Assembly (NCBI GenBank): GCA_014904845.1
Contig: MU119208.1
Location: 62,001 to 126,000 of the forward strand
DNA from: Acephala macrosclerotiorum
Taxonomy: Eukaryota > Ascomycota > Leotiomycetes > Helotiales > Mollisiaceae
DNA: 64,000 nucleotides
Direction of reading: 5' to 3'
Shown: positions 34,963 through 46,419 of the stretch, piece by piece
Layout of the letters: each line of letters starts with the position of its first letter
How positions within the stretch are numbered: position 1 is the stretch's first letter
Program-made: the position numbers and the translations under genes
Notes under the pieces: model-generated
Told to the model about the DNA's origin: nothing
The model's database searches: none
Seen by the model: only the letters and a program-made list of their open reading frames with translations

Positions 34963-35240
34963 GGTGAGTTATGTTTGGGGCTTCTCGTTGTTGCAGAGTC
35001 AGTGCCAAGATAGATTTGAGGCTTCGATATATTTTGGGGGTGAATTCAAGCTTACCTCAATTAGGCTAAGCGGTATATAACGCGCTCAATGAATCACGAA
35101 TCAGATGTTCCCCTCAGACGAGGCTGTGGGATTCACCACTGGCATGGACATGGACATATCATCGACAACCTCCCAACTATTGTTGCGCATCTAGACATTC
35201 ACGTAACACCGTGATCAACACTGCGATCGCTGCCTCCACG
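34963..35240. promoter_or_regulatory. Divergent promoter region, cactin / DUF7918-like gene
   Basis: The two start codons face away from each other with 278 bp between them, so both promoters must fit here or overlap. No clear TATA box was identified. Confidence 0.55.
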
Positions 35241-36362
35241 ATGGCAATCCTTTCTGGTGTCCCAGGCTTAGAGATCAAAGTGCAGTCACTCGAGGACGGT
35301 GATGCGACCGACTTGCCAGAATATAACGATGACGGTGGGTGGACATTTCGAAAGTTTTCGGACGTAGACTCTTCGAGGCGCTCTTCAAAATATGTGGAAA
35401 GCAAGGCCGATGCTGAATTCCGCATTCGGATTGTCCTAAAGCATCCTTATCAAATGTCTAGCCAGAGCTTGACATTCAAGGCGAGCGTTGATGGTCATGG
35501 TATCGCCCAAGCCTCGTGCACTGCGGACTACTTTACTCGGGCCTCTGGTTTCTATATGGAGTTGATCAGTGCAAGGTTGGATAGGATCAACGCAAACCAG
35601 ATCACGAGTCGCCCACTGAAGTTCAGTAGCTTGAAGAAAGGTCGGCGGTCTCGGAGTCGGTCACGTCGCTTGTCGCTAACTTGTTCACAGTGGATGATGC
35701 CGACTCCACTCGAGTGAAGGAAGATGTTAAAGCGGTCACCGGTCTTGGAGAGATTTCTATCTCTGTCTTTCGAACAATGCAACGAGACCCGATTCTCCCT
35801 GTACCACCCGACTATGCGACTATCCAACATACCCCACCAACAGAGGTTGCGGAGAAGGCGTTGAAAGGGAAGGCTATATCACACGCAGTCGCATACGGAG
35901 ATAAGCAGGTTATACATCGTCGCATGAAGGAGACTGTCGATGTTGATGGGCCGAATAACCCTGTCGGAGTATTTGTGTTTAAGTATCGATCGAGAGGTAA
36001 GGCTACGGGACCCCTTTTTCAAGGAAATTTGCTGATTGTCTGTAGAGGATCTTCGAGCTGAGTTGATCATACCACGCTCCCCTTCTCCAGATGCATCCAT
36101 TCTCTCTATGAATTCCAGGAACAGCGGGACCCTCCCCGCAGAACGACGAGCACGTTTGGCCAACCTCAAGGTATGCCTGAATTCCAAATTTCGATAGTCG
36201 TGCAGTACTTACCTTATGTAGCGAGAAATCAAAGCTGAAGACGATGATAATCGCCCACGGGGAGTCAAGCGACGCAAAAGTCCTGAACTCATTGGCGGCA
36301 GAGCTTACAAGACATCCCGGACTTCTACAGGCACCGTCGTAGTTGACCTCACCGACGACTGA
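35241..36362 (+). CDS. DUF7918-type protein of unknown function (323 aa)
   Basis: Four exons: 35241-35640, 35691-35996, 36046-36170 and 36222-36362. The introns of 50, 49 and 51 nt all conserve frame, which supports the model; the first donor, GTCGGC, is weak. The start is the first in-frame ATG. The N-terminal half (MAILSGVPGLEIKVQSLE..., SKYVESKADAEFRIRIVLKH) resembles the fungal DUF7918 domain, a beta-rich module of unknown function. The C-terminus is basic, with a nuclear-localisation-like KRRKSPE, and ends VVVDLTDD, a SUMO-interaction-like hydrophobic/acidic pattern (VVVDL followed by acids). Nuclear location is therefore plausible but inferred. Confidence 0.75.
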
Positions 36363-37944
36363 TTGTCCCAGCCTTATCGACCCCTCATATCCATTCGAAC
36401 CCATCTCCTTGGATTTTGCACGTGGCTTTTTGGAATTTGCTTTGGCTATCTCGCGTTGGGCGCATTCATCGTTTGGACTGCCTCGTTGCTTTTCAACCCT
36501 CTTTGATATTAGCATGGCGCAATGGGGGCTGTTTTACTATGGAAAGATACCCAGCTACTTTGCCTTACTGGCACATGTAATGTTAGATGCATTACGATGA
36601 GATAATGACAATGTTTTTCTCCTCGAAGTCAACATTTAGATGAAGGTGTTAGGTCCATATGCATGTAGATTGCCACTCGAAGACAAGGATGTCTGCTTGA
36701 AGATTGACTCCGTGCTTACATTCCTGATATCAGACTATCAGCCTTAACAATCAGTATTATTGCACCAAGAATTTGAAATTTACGATGCTTTTTCAAACTC
36801 TCCACATTAGTTCAAAGATTGTCACCTGTTGCTATCTTAGGTATTCACCTCGAGAAAGTGCCTTGGATGGAAACTGCCCTCTTGAGCAGGGCCATACCGC
36901 CAAAACGCCGTGAAAGCATTGATCTTCTGCTACAGAGGTGGTTTTCGAGTTCGAGAGTCATCACCCAGTACCCGGTTCATGAACCAGTCCAACTGCACGC
37001 AACAATCTGAAATTTGATCCTTAGAACACATTTTTATTTTGTTCGCTAAAACACAGCGAGTCTGAAAAACAGAATCTCGAGGATGGCCTCTGTCAAAAGC
37101 GAGTGTATGAATGAAATAGTTCCGGCTAGCAACGTCCCTCACCCCTCATCTGCAGTAATTCCCATGTCTCCAACTTTAATGTCCCTGGGCATTGTAGTCC
37201 CCCCAAAACGAAATGAGGAAGCTGACAATTGAAGTATGAACAATGGAATACGAAGGGTAGAAGCCTGAATCCCAACACTTTCCCGCAGCTTCTGCCAGTT
37301 TGCAATTTCGGTCCAGAACCTGACACAAGAAAAGTTAGACAGAAGCTCGGGACCAGTCATTGCACCTCAACTAGACCAATAATTGTCACCTTGAGATCTG
37401 CAACTCCCTCTCACACAATAATAGAATCCTCCACGTTTATCACAATTCGGACTCGTAATCACACTATTCGGAGCACCTGAACGAAGAATCTTACCAGAGC
37501 AAGAGTGCATCTACGCAGTCTCCACGGAGTATGGCGTATGCGCCATATCCTTCTAAATGTATACTTGTAGACCATCGTTGCCATCACATTCATGGTCGTT
37601 TCCCGTCTCAATACTCTGCTGGACATCAATTCCTGATCATCGCTTCATGGCTAATAATAGATACACTGCCAAATCATAGGTAGCCCGATATCTCCAACGC
37701 CAAAAAATGCAATGCATACATGCAGAATCCAGATAGCCAGCCACCCATTCATACAATCATCAAGATCGCCTTGCCTTACCTAGCCTTTCCTTTCCATAAA
37801 ATTCCAATGCAACCCTAGTAGGTATCAGACACCCATTCATATACCAACAATTCATATCCACAAATCCAACCCTCAACCTTTATCTTCAACCCGCCCAAAA
37901 TTTACAAGATGAAAGACGTGAAGACGTGAGGGGATGTGCTTATG
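36363..37944. other. Intergenic region, 1.6 kb
   Basis: This lies between two convergent gene ends and so contains two 3' UTRs. It is relatively A/T rich around 36600-37900. No gene or repeat is supported. Confidence 0.45.
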
Positions 37945-40816
37945 TCACCTCAACCCACTAACCCCCAAAATCCCCTTCCTAGTCTCAAACTTCAAGTTCT
38001 TCCTCCCATAAACCATTCTACTCCTCTCCTCGCCACCAGCATCCAACCACTTCTGCAGATTCTTACACTGACTAACATCGAAACTCTCCAATAATGTACA
38101 CCCCTCAACCACAGCTTCCACACCAACACCTGTAACGCGCACACAACCACGAACTGACAGTTCTTTGAGTTCCAAGAGGTGGAGTCCTATGCCGCGAAGA
38201 GAGGAATCTGAGACGGCGGAGCCGCAGAAGGAGAGTTTGAGGGAGCGGAGGTTAGGGCAACCGAGGGAGAGGACTTCGGTTGCTGTATCGGAGAGGGCGC
38301 AGCAGAATGACTGTGTCAACATTAACATCTTCAACCTGAGTATCATATCAAATAGAGAAGGGGCTTACCAGATCCAACTCCCTCAACCCCTTAGCAGCAT
38401 TCGTCAAATACACAATAGCATTATCAGTCAAATACGTGCAATCCGCCAAAATCAACCTCTCCAACTTCGCAAACTTATAGATACTCCAATGCTGGAACCC
38501 GCTATCCGTAATTGTAGTACATCTTGTCAGATCAATACTTTGTAACCTCGCATGAGCGTGGACTGCGAGGTGAGCCATGGAGCGATCAGTCACGTGTTTG
38601 CAATAGCTGAGTGTAAGGCGTTTTAGTTTCGGACATCCAACAACGGTTCCAACTGGTGGAGCAGCTGGATTTACCTGTTGGATCTGCTTTGAACGGGAGT
38701 TTTGTTGCACAGGAGGATTGGGTTCTGTGACGACCCAGCCGACAATTCGAGCGAGGAGATTGTCGCTTACTTTCCTGCAGTTCGAGAGGTCGATTTCCTC
38801 GAGGTTTTTGGCGTTGTTAGCCATTTCGAGGACGGCGTTGGCGGTGATATCCCATACGCTTTTCATCCTCCACGCGTGGGCATTGGATCCAGATTGACTG
38901 GAAAGTGTTGAGAACCCTTCGTCTGTGATGTGGAAGCAGTTACTTATGTCGATGGTTTCTGCGCGTTTGCCGACGAAGGGACAGATGATGTCTGTTAGTA
39001 CTTTGTTGGTGACGAAGCGGTTGTAGAGGGAGAGATCGAGGGTTTTGCAGATTTTGGGGGATGTGGTGAGGAGTTTTGACCAGTGGAGGGAGACGGAGCG
39101 AAGGCGCATGAGTTGATAGATGTCGAGATTGGAAAAGATCGTGATGAGGATTGGATCGGGAAGGGCGCCTCTGTTATATTGGCTCGGTCGGCGGTGCGTC
39201 CTAAGTCGTTTCGGACGATTGCTAGAATCCGGAGGTGTCATTGTCATTGCTTGCGGCGATTTTGTCGGAGTCGGTGTTTGAGTTCTTGATCTGGTCTTGG
39301 GACCTGACTTTTGTTCTTCAGGGGGCGGGGTATCTGGAACTGGTGGAGCATAAGAGCCTCTTCTTGATCGTGCTCTCATATTGTCCATATGAACACTTAA
39401 GAAGGGATCAGGATCGAGAGGTTCTAAGATATCCTGATCTTCTGCTCTGCTAGGTTTGTGTGGACTTGCGGGTTTCGAAGGAGTGAATGTGACTTGAGGT
39501 AGACTTGTTCGAATAGGGGTCAATACGCGATCCTCGATTTCTAAATCGTTGATTGAAGGTGCGTCAGCATCAGTCATGGCCACATCTTCATCCTGGTGCT
39601 CCATTCGTGTCTTGGCGGTCTCTTCGACTTGCTTTTTGATGTCTGGAGGACATCGACGCCAAAGCTCATCTAAGACCTCCCCACTTATCAACAGACACTC
39701 GACAGTGGTGATTGATCGAACAGTGGCAGTCCTCCTTGGAGCCAAAGCCAGACTAGCCACTTCTCCAAAGTATTGCCCCGACTTCAGCCTCGGCCGTATA
39801 TAGGAAGCATGGCCATGATTTGCGTGGCTGAAAGATTGGCCATTCGTGGTCTCATGAATAATCTCTACCTCACCTCGAACGATGAAGTAGATTTCGCTAC
39901 CTGGAGAACCTTGCTGAATGATGTCCGTGAAGGGCGGATAGGTCTTCGGTTGCGCGCTCAAGCCCAAGAAGTGAAGGATTTCAGGAGGCAATGTCGAGAA
40001 GAGCGGCAATTCCTTCAACGTTTTTCGGACATTGACAAACCCGCTTCCAAGCGCACTTCCGGCGGCTGGATCCTCAATGCCTTGCGGACTTGGTGACTTG
40101 CGTTTCTTCGTGTTGATCACTGTCCCCTTTTCAATTACTCCAACATCTCCTTGGGCAACCTCTCCTGGTGCTGCTTCGCGCGCAAGTTTGCCACCTCTCG
40201 AAGGCAATGAAGTTGAAACCAACTTTGGACCAAAGCCACTCTCTTTCCTCTTCTTGTTCAAAATTGTCAACCTTTCCTGCGCTTCTTCCATAATAGCTTG
40301 TTCCATCTCCGGAAAATTTGGCAACTCTGTCCTCAGATCTTCCTTCTTTAGCACAACCAAAAGACATTTCGTTCTCGCGATGATAGTCGCCGTCCGAGGG
40401 ACGTCCATCAATATGCCAATCTCTCCAAAGAACGCGCCTGGTCTCAACTCCGCATATGTAGCTTCGCCATCTCGCGAGGTAACTGCGACCGCGCCTCTCA
40501 CTAGCCAATACATCGCTTTCGCCTCGTCTCCTTCCGTCAAGATATGATCGTGCGGCGAATGAACTTGAGGTCGCAAGTGCTTCCCAATAGCAGCAAGAAA
40601 CGAGTCAGGCGCAGAGAGAAAGAGGGGAAAAGAGCGTATGCGATCCACGAGGTCAAGTGGCATATCCGGGATCGTGGACGCCGTCAGAGGAGAAGGGCGC
40701 ACCGGTCGAGTAGGATTAGTCTCGATATTAAAGGACCGGATTAATGACAGCGAGTCTGGTATGGGAGCGCCATTCGCCCTAAATGGAGAGCTAGGCCCTC
40801 CACGGTTCCGCCGCAT
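37945..40816 (-). CDS. Protein with two cyclic-nucleotide-binding domains, F-box and leucine-rich repeats (937 aa)
   Basis: Two exons (38369-40816, 37945-38310) flank a 58-nt intron. Domain order: cyclic-nucleotide-binding domain 1 at about 65-185, with phosphate-cassette motif FFGEIGILMDVPRTAT near 127-142. Domain 2 is at about 265-400 (YFGEVASLALAPRRTAT near 347-363). Then comes a basic Ser/Pro linker, an F-box at about 547-595 (LPDPILITIFSNLDIYQLMR), and Amn1/Grr1-like leucine-rich repeats to the end (LEEIDLSNCRKVSDNLL, LKRLTLSYCKHVTD, LKELSVRGCVRVTG). Both cassettes keep the Glu and Arg that bind the ribose and phosphate, and both have Thr right after the Arg. The layout suggests an SCF ubiquitin-ligase subunit gated by a cyclic nucleotide. 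The architecture exists in other ascomycete genomes to my knowledge, but its role is, as far as I know, not established. Confidence 0.87.
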
Positions 40817-42895
40817 GTTGATTTATGAATTTGTTTCGAATATATGTTCCCCGCCAAATCTCATCAGTATTTGTCACGGCCTATCGGCCGTCGAGCCGTG
40901 CGGCCTGCCAGATGAAAGGCCAGGTTTGCAGATAGAATTCGAGATGTGTATTGGTAGATTCGAGCTTCCGTGTGGATATAAGAGAGTTCGCGGATTATTT
41001 GCAGCAGAAGCAGTTGAGCTCGTTCGGTTCGGAGGTGAGGTATGTACAAGTGAAAATTCGAAGATTGGTTTCGTTCTTTGTTCTCAGTTTCCAACGCGTT
41101 AGGGGATCGTGCGCCGTGTCTGCCAGATATTTGTTAGTTTATGTCTTGTGTCATCTGCGGGGTCCTTACTCACCAGCTCGATGTCGAAGTATGACAGCGC
41201 AGAATGCCTCACATTCCTCTGGAGCAGGTGCAGGTGGAGGGGCAATCTTGGTGCTACGGCGAGGGCGTGTGGACTGGCGACGATGCAAAACATCCAGGGC
41301 GACGAGGATGCTGACTGCGCAGACGGTGAGTGGGAATAGATGCACGGAGCGCTCTTTGGTTGTAGGGCTCTAGGAGGTCAAGGACGAGACGGACCGTCGC
41401 CTCAATCCTCAATTGGGCTGGGCTGCCGAAACGAGCGCGCTGCGGAGCTGTCTGCGGAGCTGTCTGCGGCGGGAGGGGATGCGCTATGACGCTGGTGTAT
41501 CGCGATGGATGGACATGTTTTCCTTTTGTTTTTTTGATAGACGGAGGGGCAGCTGATGGATGATGACTGGACCCTAAAACAAAGTTTAGCGTACGGAAGA
41601 CGAACAGCGACTCGATTCGACTCTATACGGCTGAGGATATATTACACACAGTGGCCACAATAGCTTTCAGCCGGGGCCAACTGTGTGCGTGCAAGTCATC
41701 ATTTTGCCCCCCATTTATGCATCTGGCTCAGCTTCTGCCATCAGCAGCGTGTTCATGCCGTCGCTCGGTACGGTACAGATTTCCAGGGGTTCACCCTCGT
41801 CTCCGAGATTGACTCCTTCCATAAACATTCTAGAAGCCACCCGTGTTCAAGCCTCGGCCATGCGTAATTGGTCGACCGCAAGACTTTGGCGATGGAACAC
41901 AGCATTCGTTCGTTTATGGCTTTGTCCCATTACGAGGTTTGAGGTTGTGCATTGACGACCTTCTGGAAGGATGGAAGAGCTTATACGAGGTGTTGATTGG
42001 ACCATGCAAAAGCGACGATTCAGGAGGCTGAACACAGGAGTCGGCAGAGACCTCTACTCACCGCTGCAACAGTTCTTCCTCATCGGTCGCCTCGCACGTT
42101 GGGACGTCATCATTAGATTCTCACGGCCTGATCTGGGCGTGAAAATAAGCATAGAGGATGGAGGGATAGGATGCAGTCTGATAAGCCTCTCGACCTTCTA
42201 GTTTCAGAAAGCTTTATCATCTCGGCATGGGGTGAGCTTGGAGGTCAAGCAGCACGAGAACGTCGGAACATTTTAAACACGTGGGAAAGCTCGGATCCGT
42301 GACTTGCATTTTCATTGCGAGCTTCATTGAAAAGCGTGGGGGAGCGAGATGTGCATTTGATACTATTTCTACATAAGGAAGAAAGCAGTGAAGCCGATAC
42401 ACCAGATCATGCCGGGTGAGAGGAGTTCACTCACTCACTGTCAGAGAAGAGCCCCAGCGCTGCTGAAGTTGACTCTTGCGAATGCTTTGCTACTTCCCCT
42501 GAAGTTCGCAAGGAGCAATGGAGTAAGATCGAAGAACCCCCAAAGATAGGACTCTTGGGGCGGGCGTTCACGTGCTTGTCTGGTTAAAGTTCCGCTACTC
42601 ATTCGTATATTGCTGGCACTAGCAGCGTTTTCCCATGAAAGGCCAAGAGAATGTTTAGCACAGAGATGCCCTTGGCCTGACCTAAGCAAAGATTGTCAAG
42701 GATACAGCTATGGATGAGAACTGTACGAGATCAAACATAGCAGTAACGCGGTCACCACACACAGCTGCCGTGGCAATTTCGAGCAGCCAGGGGAAATTGA
42801 AGAGACAGAGATCTCGGATACGGACTTGCCCACTCGTTGTACTGATCTCTTGGTGGGCTGCTCTAATAAAAAGCAATTACCTTCGTCCAACCACT
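40817..42895. other. Intergenic region, 2.1 kb
   Basis: It contains the promoter side of the cyclic-nucleotide/F-box gene and the 3' side of the BTB cluster. A 12-bp unit TGCGGAGCTGTC is tandemly repeated at 41441-41464. Forward frames around 41690-42200 (for example GTQHSFVYGFVPLRGLRLC) look slightly coding-like but cannot be joined into a gene. Confidence 0.4.
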
Positions 42896-44082
42896 TTACG
42901 TTCCCATCTTCCACCAAACTTCCACCAAATAGCGTACAGCATTGGCAACTGTAGCTCGTGGCAGGCGAAGCTCAGATGCCGCCACGAAAACGCCGTTGGG
43001 CAGATGAGAACGCGAGGAATGAACTTGGGTATGATAGAGCACCCGAGCAGGAGCAGTGGGCCATTTGAAAGAGGACTGTCCTCCTCCAACCCCTCTGGGG
43101 CATTCAATGTATTCGGACTCAGCTGAAGTGTGAATATGAAAGGCACATGGATCAGTATACCAAGGCTGCAACGATCTGCGCTCCTGAAAATGAAACGTAA
43201 ATGGGTCAGTATACTGAAGCTGCAATAATCTGCTCTCTTCCACCGTCGAAGTCCCATGCTGTTGCGTGACGCGAAAAAAGTTTGTCATGAGATCTGGTAT
43301 TTCAGTTGCCAGTAACAGCATCTGCTTCGAATCATACGTCGACTCGCAAACCGTCTTGGGACAAGCCAAGAGATGGCTGAAGTATGAAGATATGAATCGG
43401 CGCAGACCCGTGCCTTCTGTAGACTCGGCTGTATGCTCATACACGTATAGGCAGCACTTTCGGAAGAGTTCCCACTCAAGAATGGGCCTAGGATCATTCT
43501 CTTGAAAAATCCATTCAACCATCGAGTCCACTGCTGTATTGTGTAGCAATACCATGTTGTATTTTTCCGCCATGCAAGAGAACTTGATCCTATCAAAAAA
43601 AATCGTATGCCAATTCGGGGTCCATTTGCTCCTTATTACCATCGCTGTCCACTTTGGTAGGGAGGCCAGGCAAGGTATCGTTGTAACACCATTCGATGAA
43701 AGCCTCCCACGCATCAACATCGTCCTCTGGAAATTCAGCAGAGTTCTCCGCAGCTTCAGCGAATTGCCCGTCAAACATCTTCTCAAAATACTCAGCCGCA
43801 TCTGTGAGTATTTTCTTGTGAATTTGATAAGTGATGGCGTTTGGTCCTACGCGAATATTCAAAAGAGGCGATTTTATTTTCCTAATGCAAGTCAGAAAGT
43901 CGAATATTAACGATCGGTAGATCATAGGAACGAGCGTACTGAATGTATGGTGAGTCGCCATCGATTTCCTCCTCCTGAAATGTAGTCGAATCGCGGCTAG
44001 ATGACTTCTGACGCTTCGGTGAAGAAGCACCTGCAGATCCTGTGTCGGACAGACTTCGTGGCCTTGTAAGAGACATTCTCAT
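42896..44082 (-). CDS. BTB/POZ domain protein, frameshifted (375 aa if one base is removed)
   Basis: Exon 1 is 43940-44082 (ATG 44080-44082) and exon 2 is 42896-43881. The 58-nt intron sits at the same place as in the paralogue at 46420-47598. The BTB fold begins after the junction (SPLLNIRVGPNAITYQIHKK, AAEYFEKMFDGQFAEAAENS) and continues FPEDDVDAWEAFIEWCY. In a run of eight A (43595-43602) the frame moves by one. Allowing for that gives 375 residues, exactly the paralogue's length, and resumes FSCMAEKYNMVLLHN. BTB domains mediate dimerisation and often recruit cullin-3; this short BTB-plus-tail class is expanded in filamentous ascomycetes and its function is unknown. The tail carries an 18-residue tandem duplication (43138-43245). 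The shift may be a sequence error or a true lesion. Confidence 0.7.
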
Positions 44083-44844
44083 GGCAGGAGCCCCAGATTG
44101 CGGACTAAAATTTCTATGCAAGACGTGCTGCGCGACAAGGTTGGTGTCTCGGCAGTGGACACCTAAAGAACCATATGATGAATTGAGGCTTAATTTGAGA
44201 AATTGTGATGTGGTAACTTGAATAAATTGCCGAATGGAGAGTGATCAGGAAACGGTTGAACGATGAAGCCCAATTAGAGGTAAAATAGCAAGAGAAGTTG
44301 CAATAGCGATCCGACGCTGCGTTTGAACAATTTGTCCACTGTGAAGTTTCAGCTTGCGATGCGTCATCACGTAATGCCGCCTTAAGTCCACAACTGCAAG
44401 GAAACAATCGCAGTTGAATTCACGAAAAATGGCCTGCCTATAAGAAAACCGGAGCCCTGATACTCCGGACTCATCATTCTCAAGTCTGAAAGTTTCAAAC
44501 ATGCCGAGGCAATTTGCATTCGTCATCTACAATAAGTCGAAGCTAGATGCAGCTACGTATCTCATACATATAAACGCTATACCAAACTCTGTCTTATCCC
44601 GACTGGATAATGCGTGCAGTCCAAGCTCGAGCACATTCTCTAGAGCCCCCTAAGCAGCCGTCTCCTAAAAGCAGGATGCTAGTCGCAGACCTACGAACCT
44701 TTGGTGCATGGGAGATCATGAAACTTCTCCTTCCATGAGCTGCTTTTATGCAGGCCTACGACCAGTCTGCGTAGAAAAACGCAGGCTCGCTTCATCATCT
44801 CACAAATTTTGAGTCATTGATACTTTGAACGATCGTAGAAGCCA
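44083..44844. other. Spacer between first and second BTB copies
   Basis: It holds the promoter side of the 42896-44082 gene and downstream sequence of the decayed middle copy. No gene is supported. Confidence 0.45.
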
Positions 44845-46022
44845 CTAGATTTCTGGTGGGAATGGATGCTGATCTTTGATATGGGCTGTCGAGAAGAAAC
44901 ATGCGGCATTTCGTGACCCTGTACATTCGTGTGTATTAATCTTAATCGAGCAATTTTTTGGAGAAGAACCACGAGTTTCCTCGCACATCCACATCTTCAT
45001 CAGCATCCAAACCCGATAGGGCATAGCGAACCTGAATCCGTATTGAGGTTGATTCCAACTTACGACATCCAATTCAAACAATCCCTCTAGGGGGGCCCTG
45101 ACTGCACTCACCTCCACGCGAAGCTCTGCTACAAAGTCGTGGATTTGGCAGACATCACCCTTCAATGCCCTGCCTTGCATCAGGTATTGCACCTAAATGG
45201 CATCAGATGTTCTATTATAGTCCTCCATCATTCTCAGACTTGCTAGGCATTCGAGACTAGGACTGACACTATCTCCAATGAATGGGTGGTCATGGAATGC
45301 ACATGGATTCGTTCGCCAGGGTTCAAGGTTGGAGTTTCCTCGCTTTTCCTCTCTCAGCGACCTTGCACAGTGCAAAAGATCCTTTTGAAGGTCAGGGATC
45401 TGACGTACTAGCTCGTTTAAGGGATCTAAGCCATACTGCGACGCATTCGGATTTATACGCTCTTTGTGAGGTACCGTGTAGAGCAGTCTAAAGTAGAAGT
45501 ATGTAGATATGAAACGACATAGGAAAGGCTCGTCGTGTGTATTCTCATATGTGCAAATGACCACATCGAAAAGACGTCGAATTTGAGTCTAGGTCTGGGG
45601 TCGCCGTGCCTGAGGTAAGAATTGATAGAGTCCACTCCTAGGTTTTGCAGCAGGGTCATGCCATATTTCTCTGCGAGGCAACAGAGCCTCAGCCAGACCC
45701 AGCATTCGTGTGTGGCTTTCCATCGAAGAGTGTCCACTCGTGGTTTCCTCAAGAAGTGCAGCTCTCCCTTGTAACACCAATGAATCAATCGCTCCCATGC
45801 TTCAGGGTCGTCTTCTAGAAAATGTGCGACATGATCTTGGCCCTCTATGAATCTGCCATTGAACATTTTCTCAGAATATTCGGCTGCGTGGGTGAGTATG
45901 TCGCGACGCACTTGAAATTGCTTTGATTCGGGCCCGATATTTACCGTCACAGAAAGTGGTCGGCAAAAGGAGACACCGACTAGCCGGGGCAGCAATTGAA
46001 TCCATACTGGATATAAGATCAC
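44845..46022 (-). pseudogene. Decayed BTB/POZ paralogue (middle copy)
   Basis: The BTB region is recognisable (SVTVNIGPESKQFQVRRDIL, EYSEKMFNGRFIEGQDHVAH, CWVWLRLCCLAEKYGMTLLQ). A one-base shift near 45551-45575 separates LKFDVFSMW from ICTYENTHDEPF, which align with one continuous stretch in the intact copy. An in-frame TAG at 45193-45195 precedes VQYLMQGRALKGD, which matches VQYFVQDRTLKGA of the intact copy. The short first exon encoding the start and disordered N-terminus was not found. The coordinates mark the recognisable span. With three defects this copy is probably non-functional. Confidence 0.7.
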
Positions 46023-46419
46023 GGGGCAGGTGCTATATCTAATTTGAAAGGCGCTGAATTATATGGCAATGTGCTCGCCCAAGTTCCGGTTTATTTTACG
46101 AATCGTCGGATATGTAGTGTTGGAGCATTGCCTCCCGGGATTGTTGACTTGCTGCAGGTTCTATGCCATCTTGGCTGGCGTCTTGTGAGGTATCAATCGT
46201 GGTCTAGCATGATATCGCTGTTCTAACAAGTGTTGCAGAGGGAGTGAAGGTGCGGAACGCGAGGTTCACGACCAGCGCGTACCCCTGTCAAGACATCTTT
46301 CCCAGTTAGGCCAGCATCATTTAGCAGAGAAGCACATTCATACTTCATTCATGATACCTCTGAAGGTACTGTAGTTCAAGGGAACAAGTAGCCCATCGGG
46401 ATCGGGAGGGGATTGTTAT
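46023..46419. other. Spacer between second and third BTB copies
   Basis: About 400 bp with no supportable feature. It is where exon 1 of the decayed copy would be expected on the reverse strand, but I could not identify one. Confidence 0.4.

Noticed and set aside
41441..41464. Short tandem 12-bp repeat
   Set aside because: Only two full units; not large or regular enough to be called a functional repeat array.
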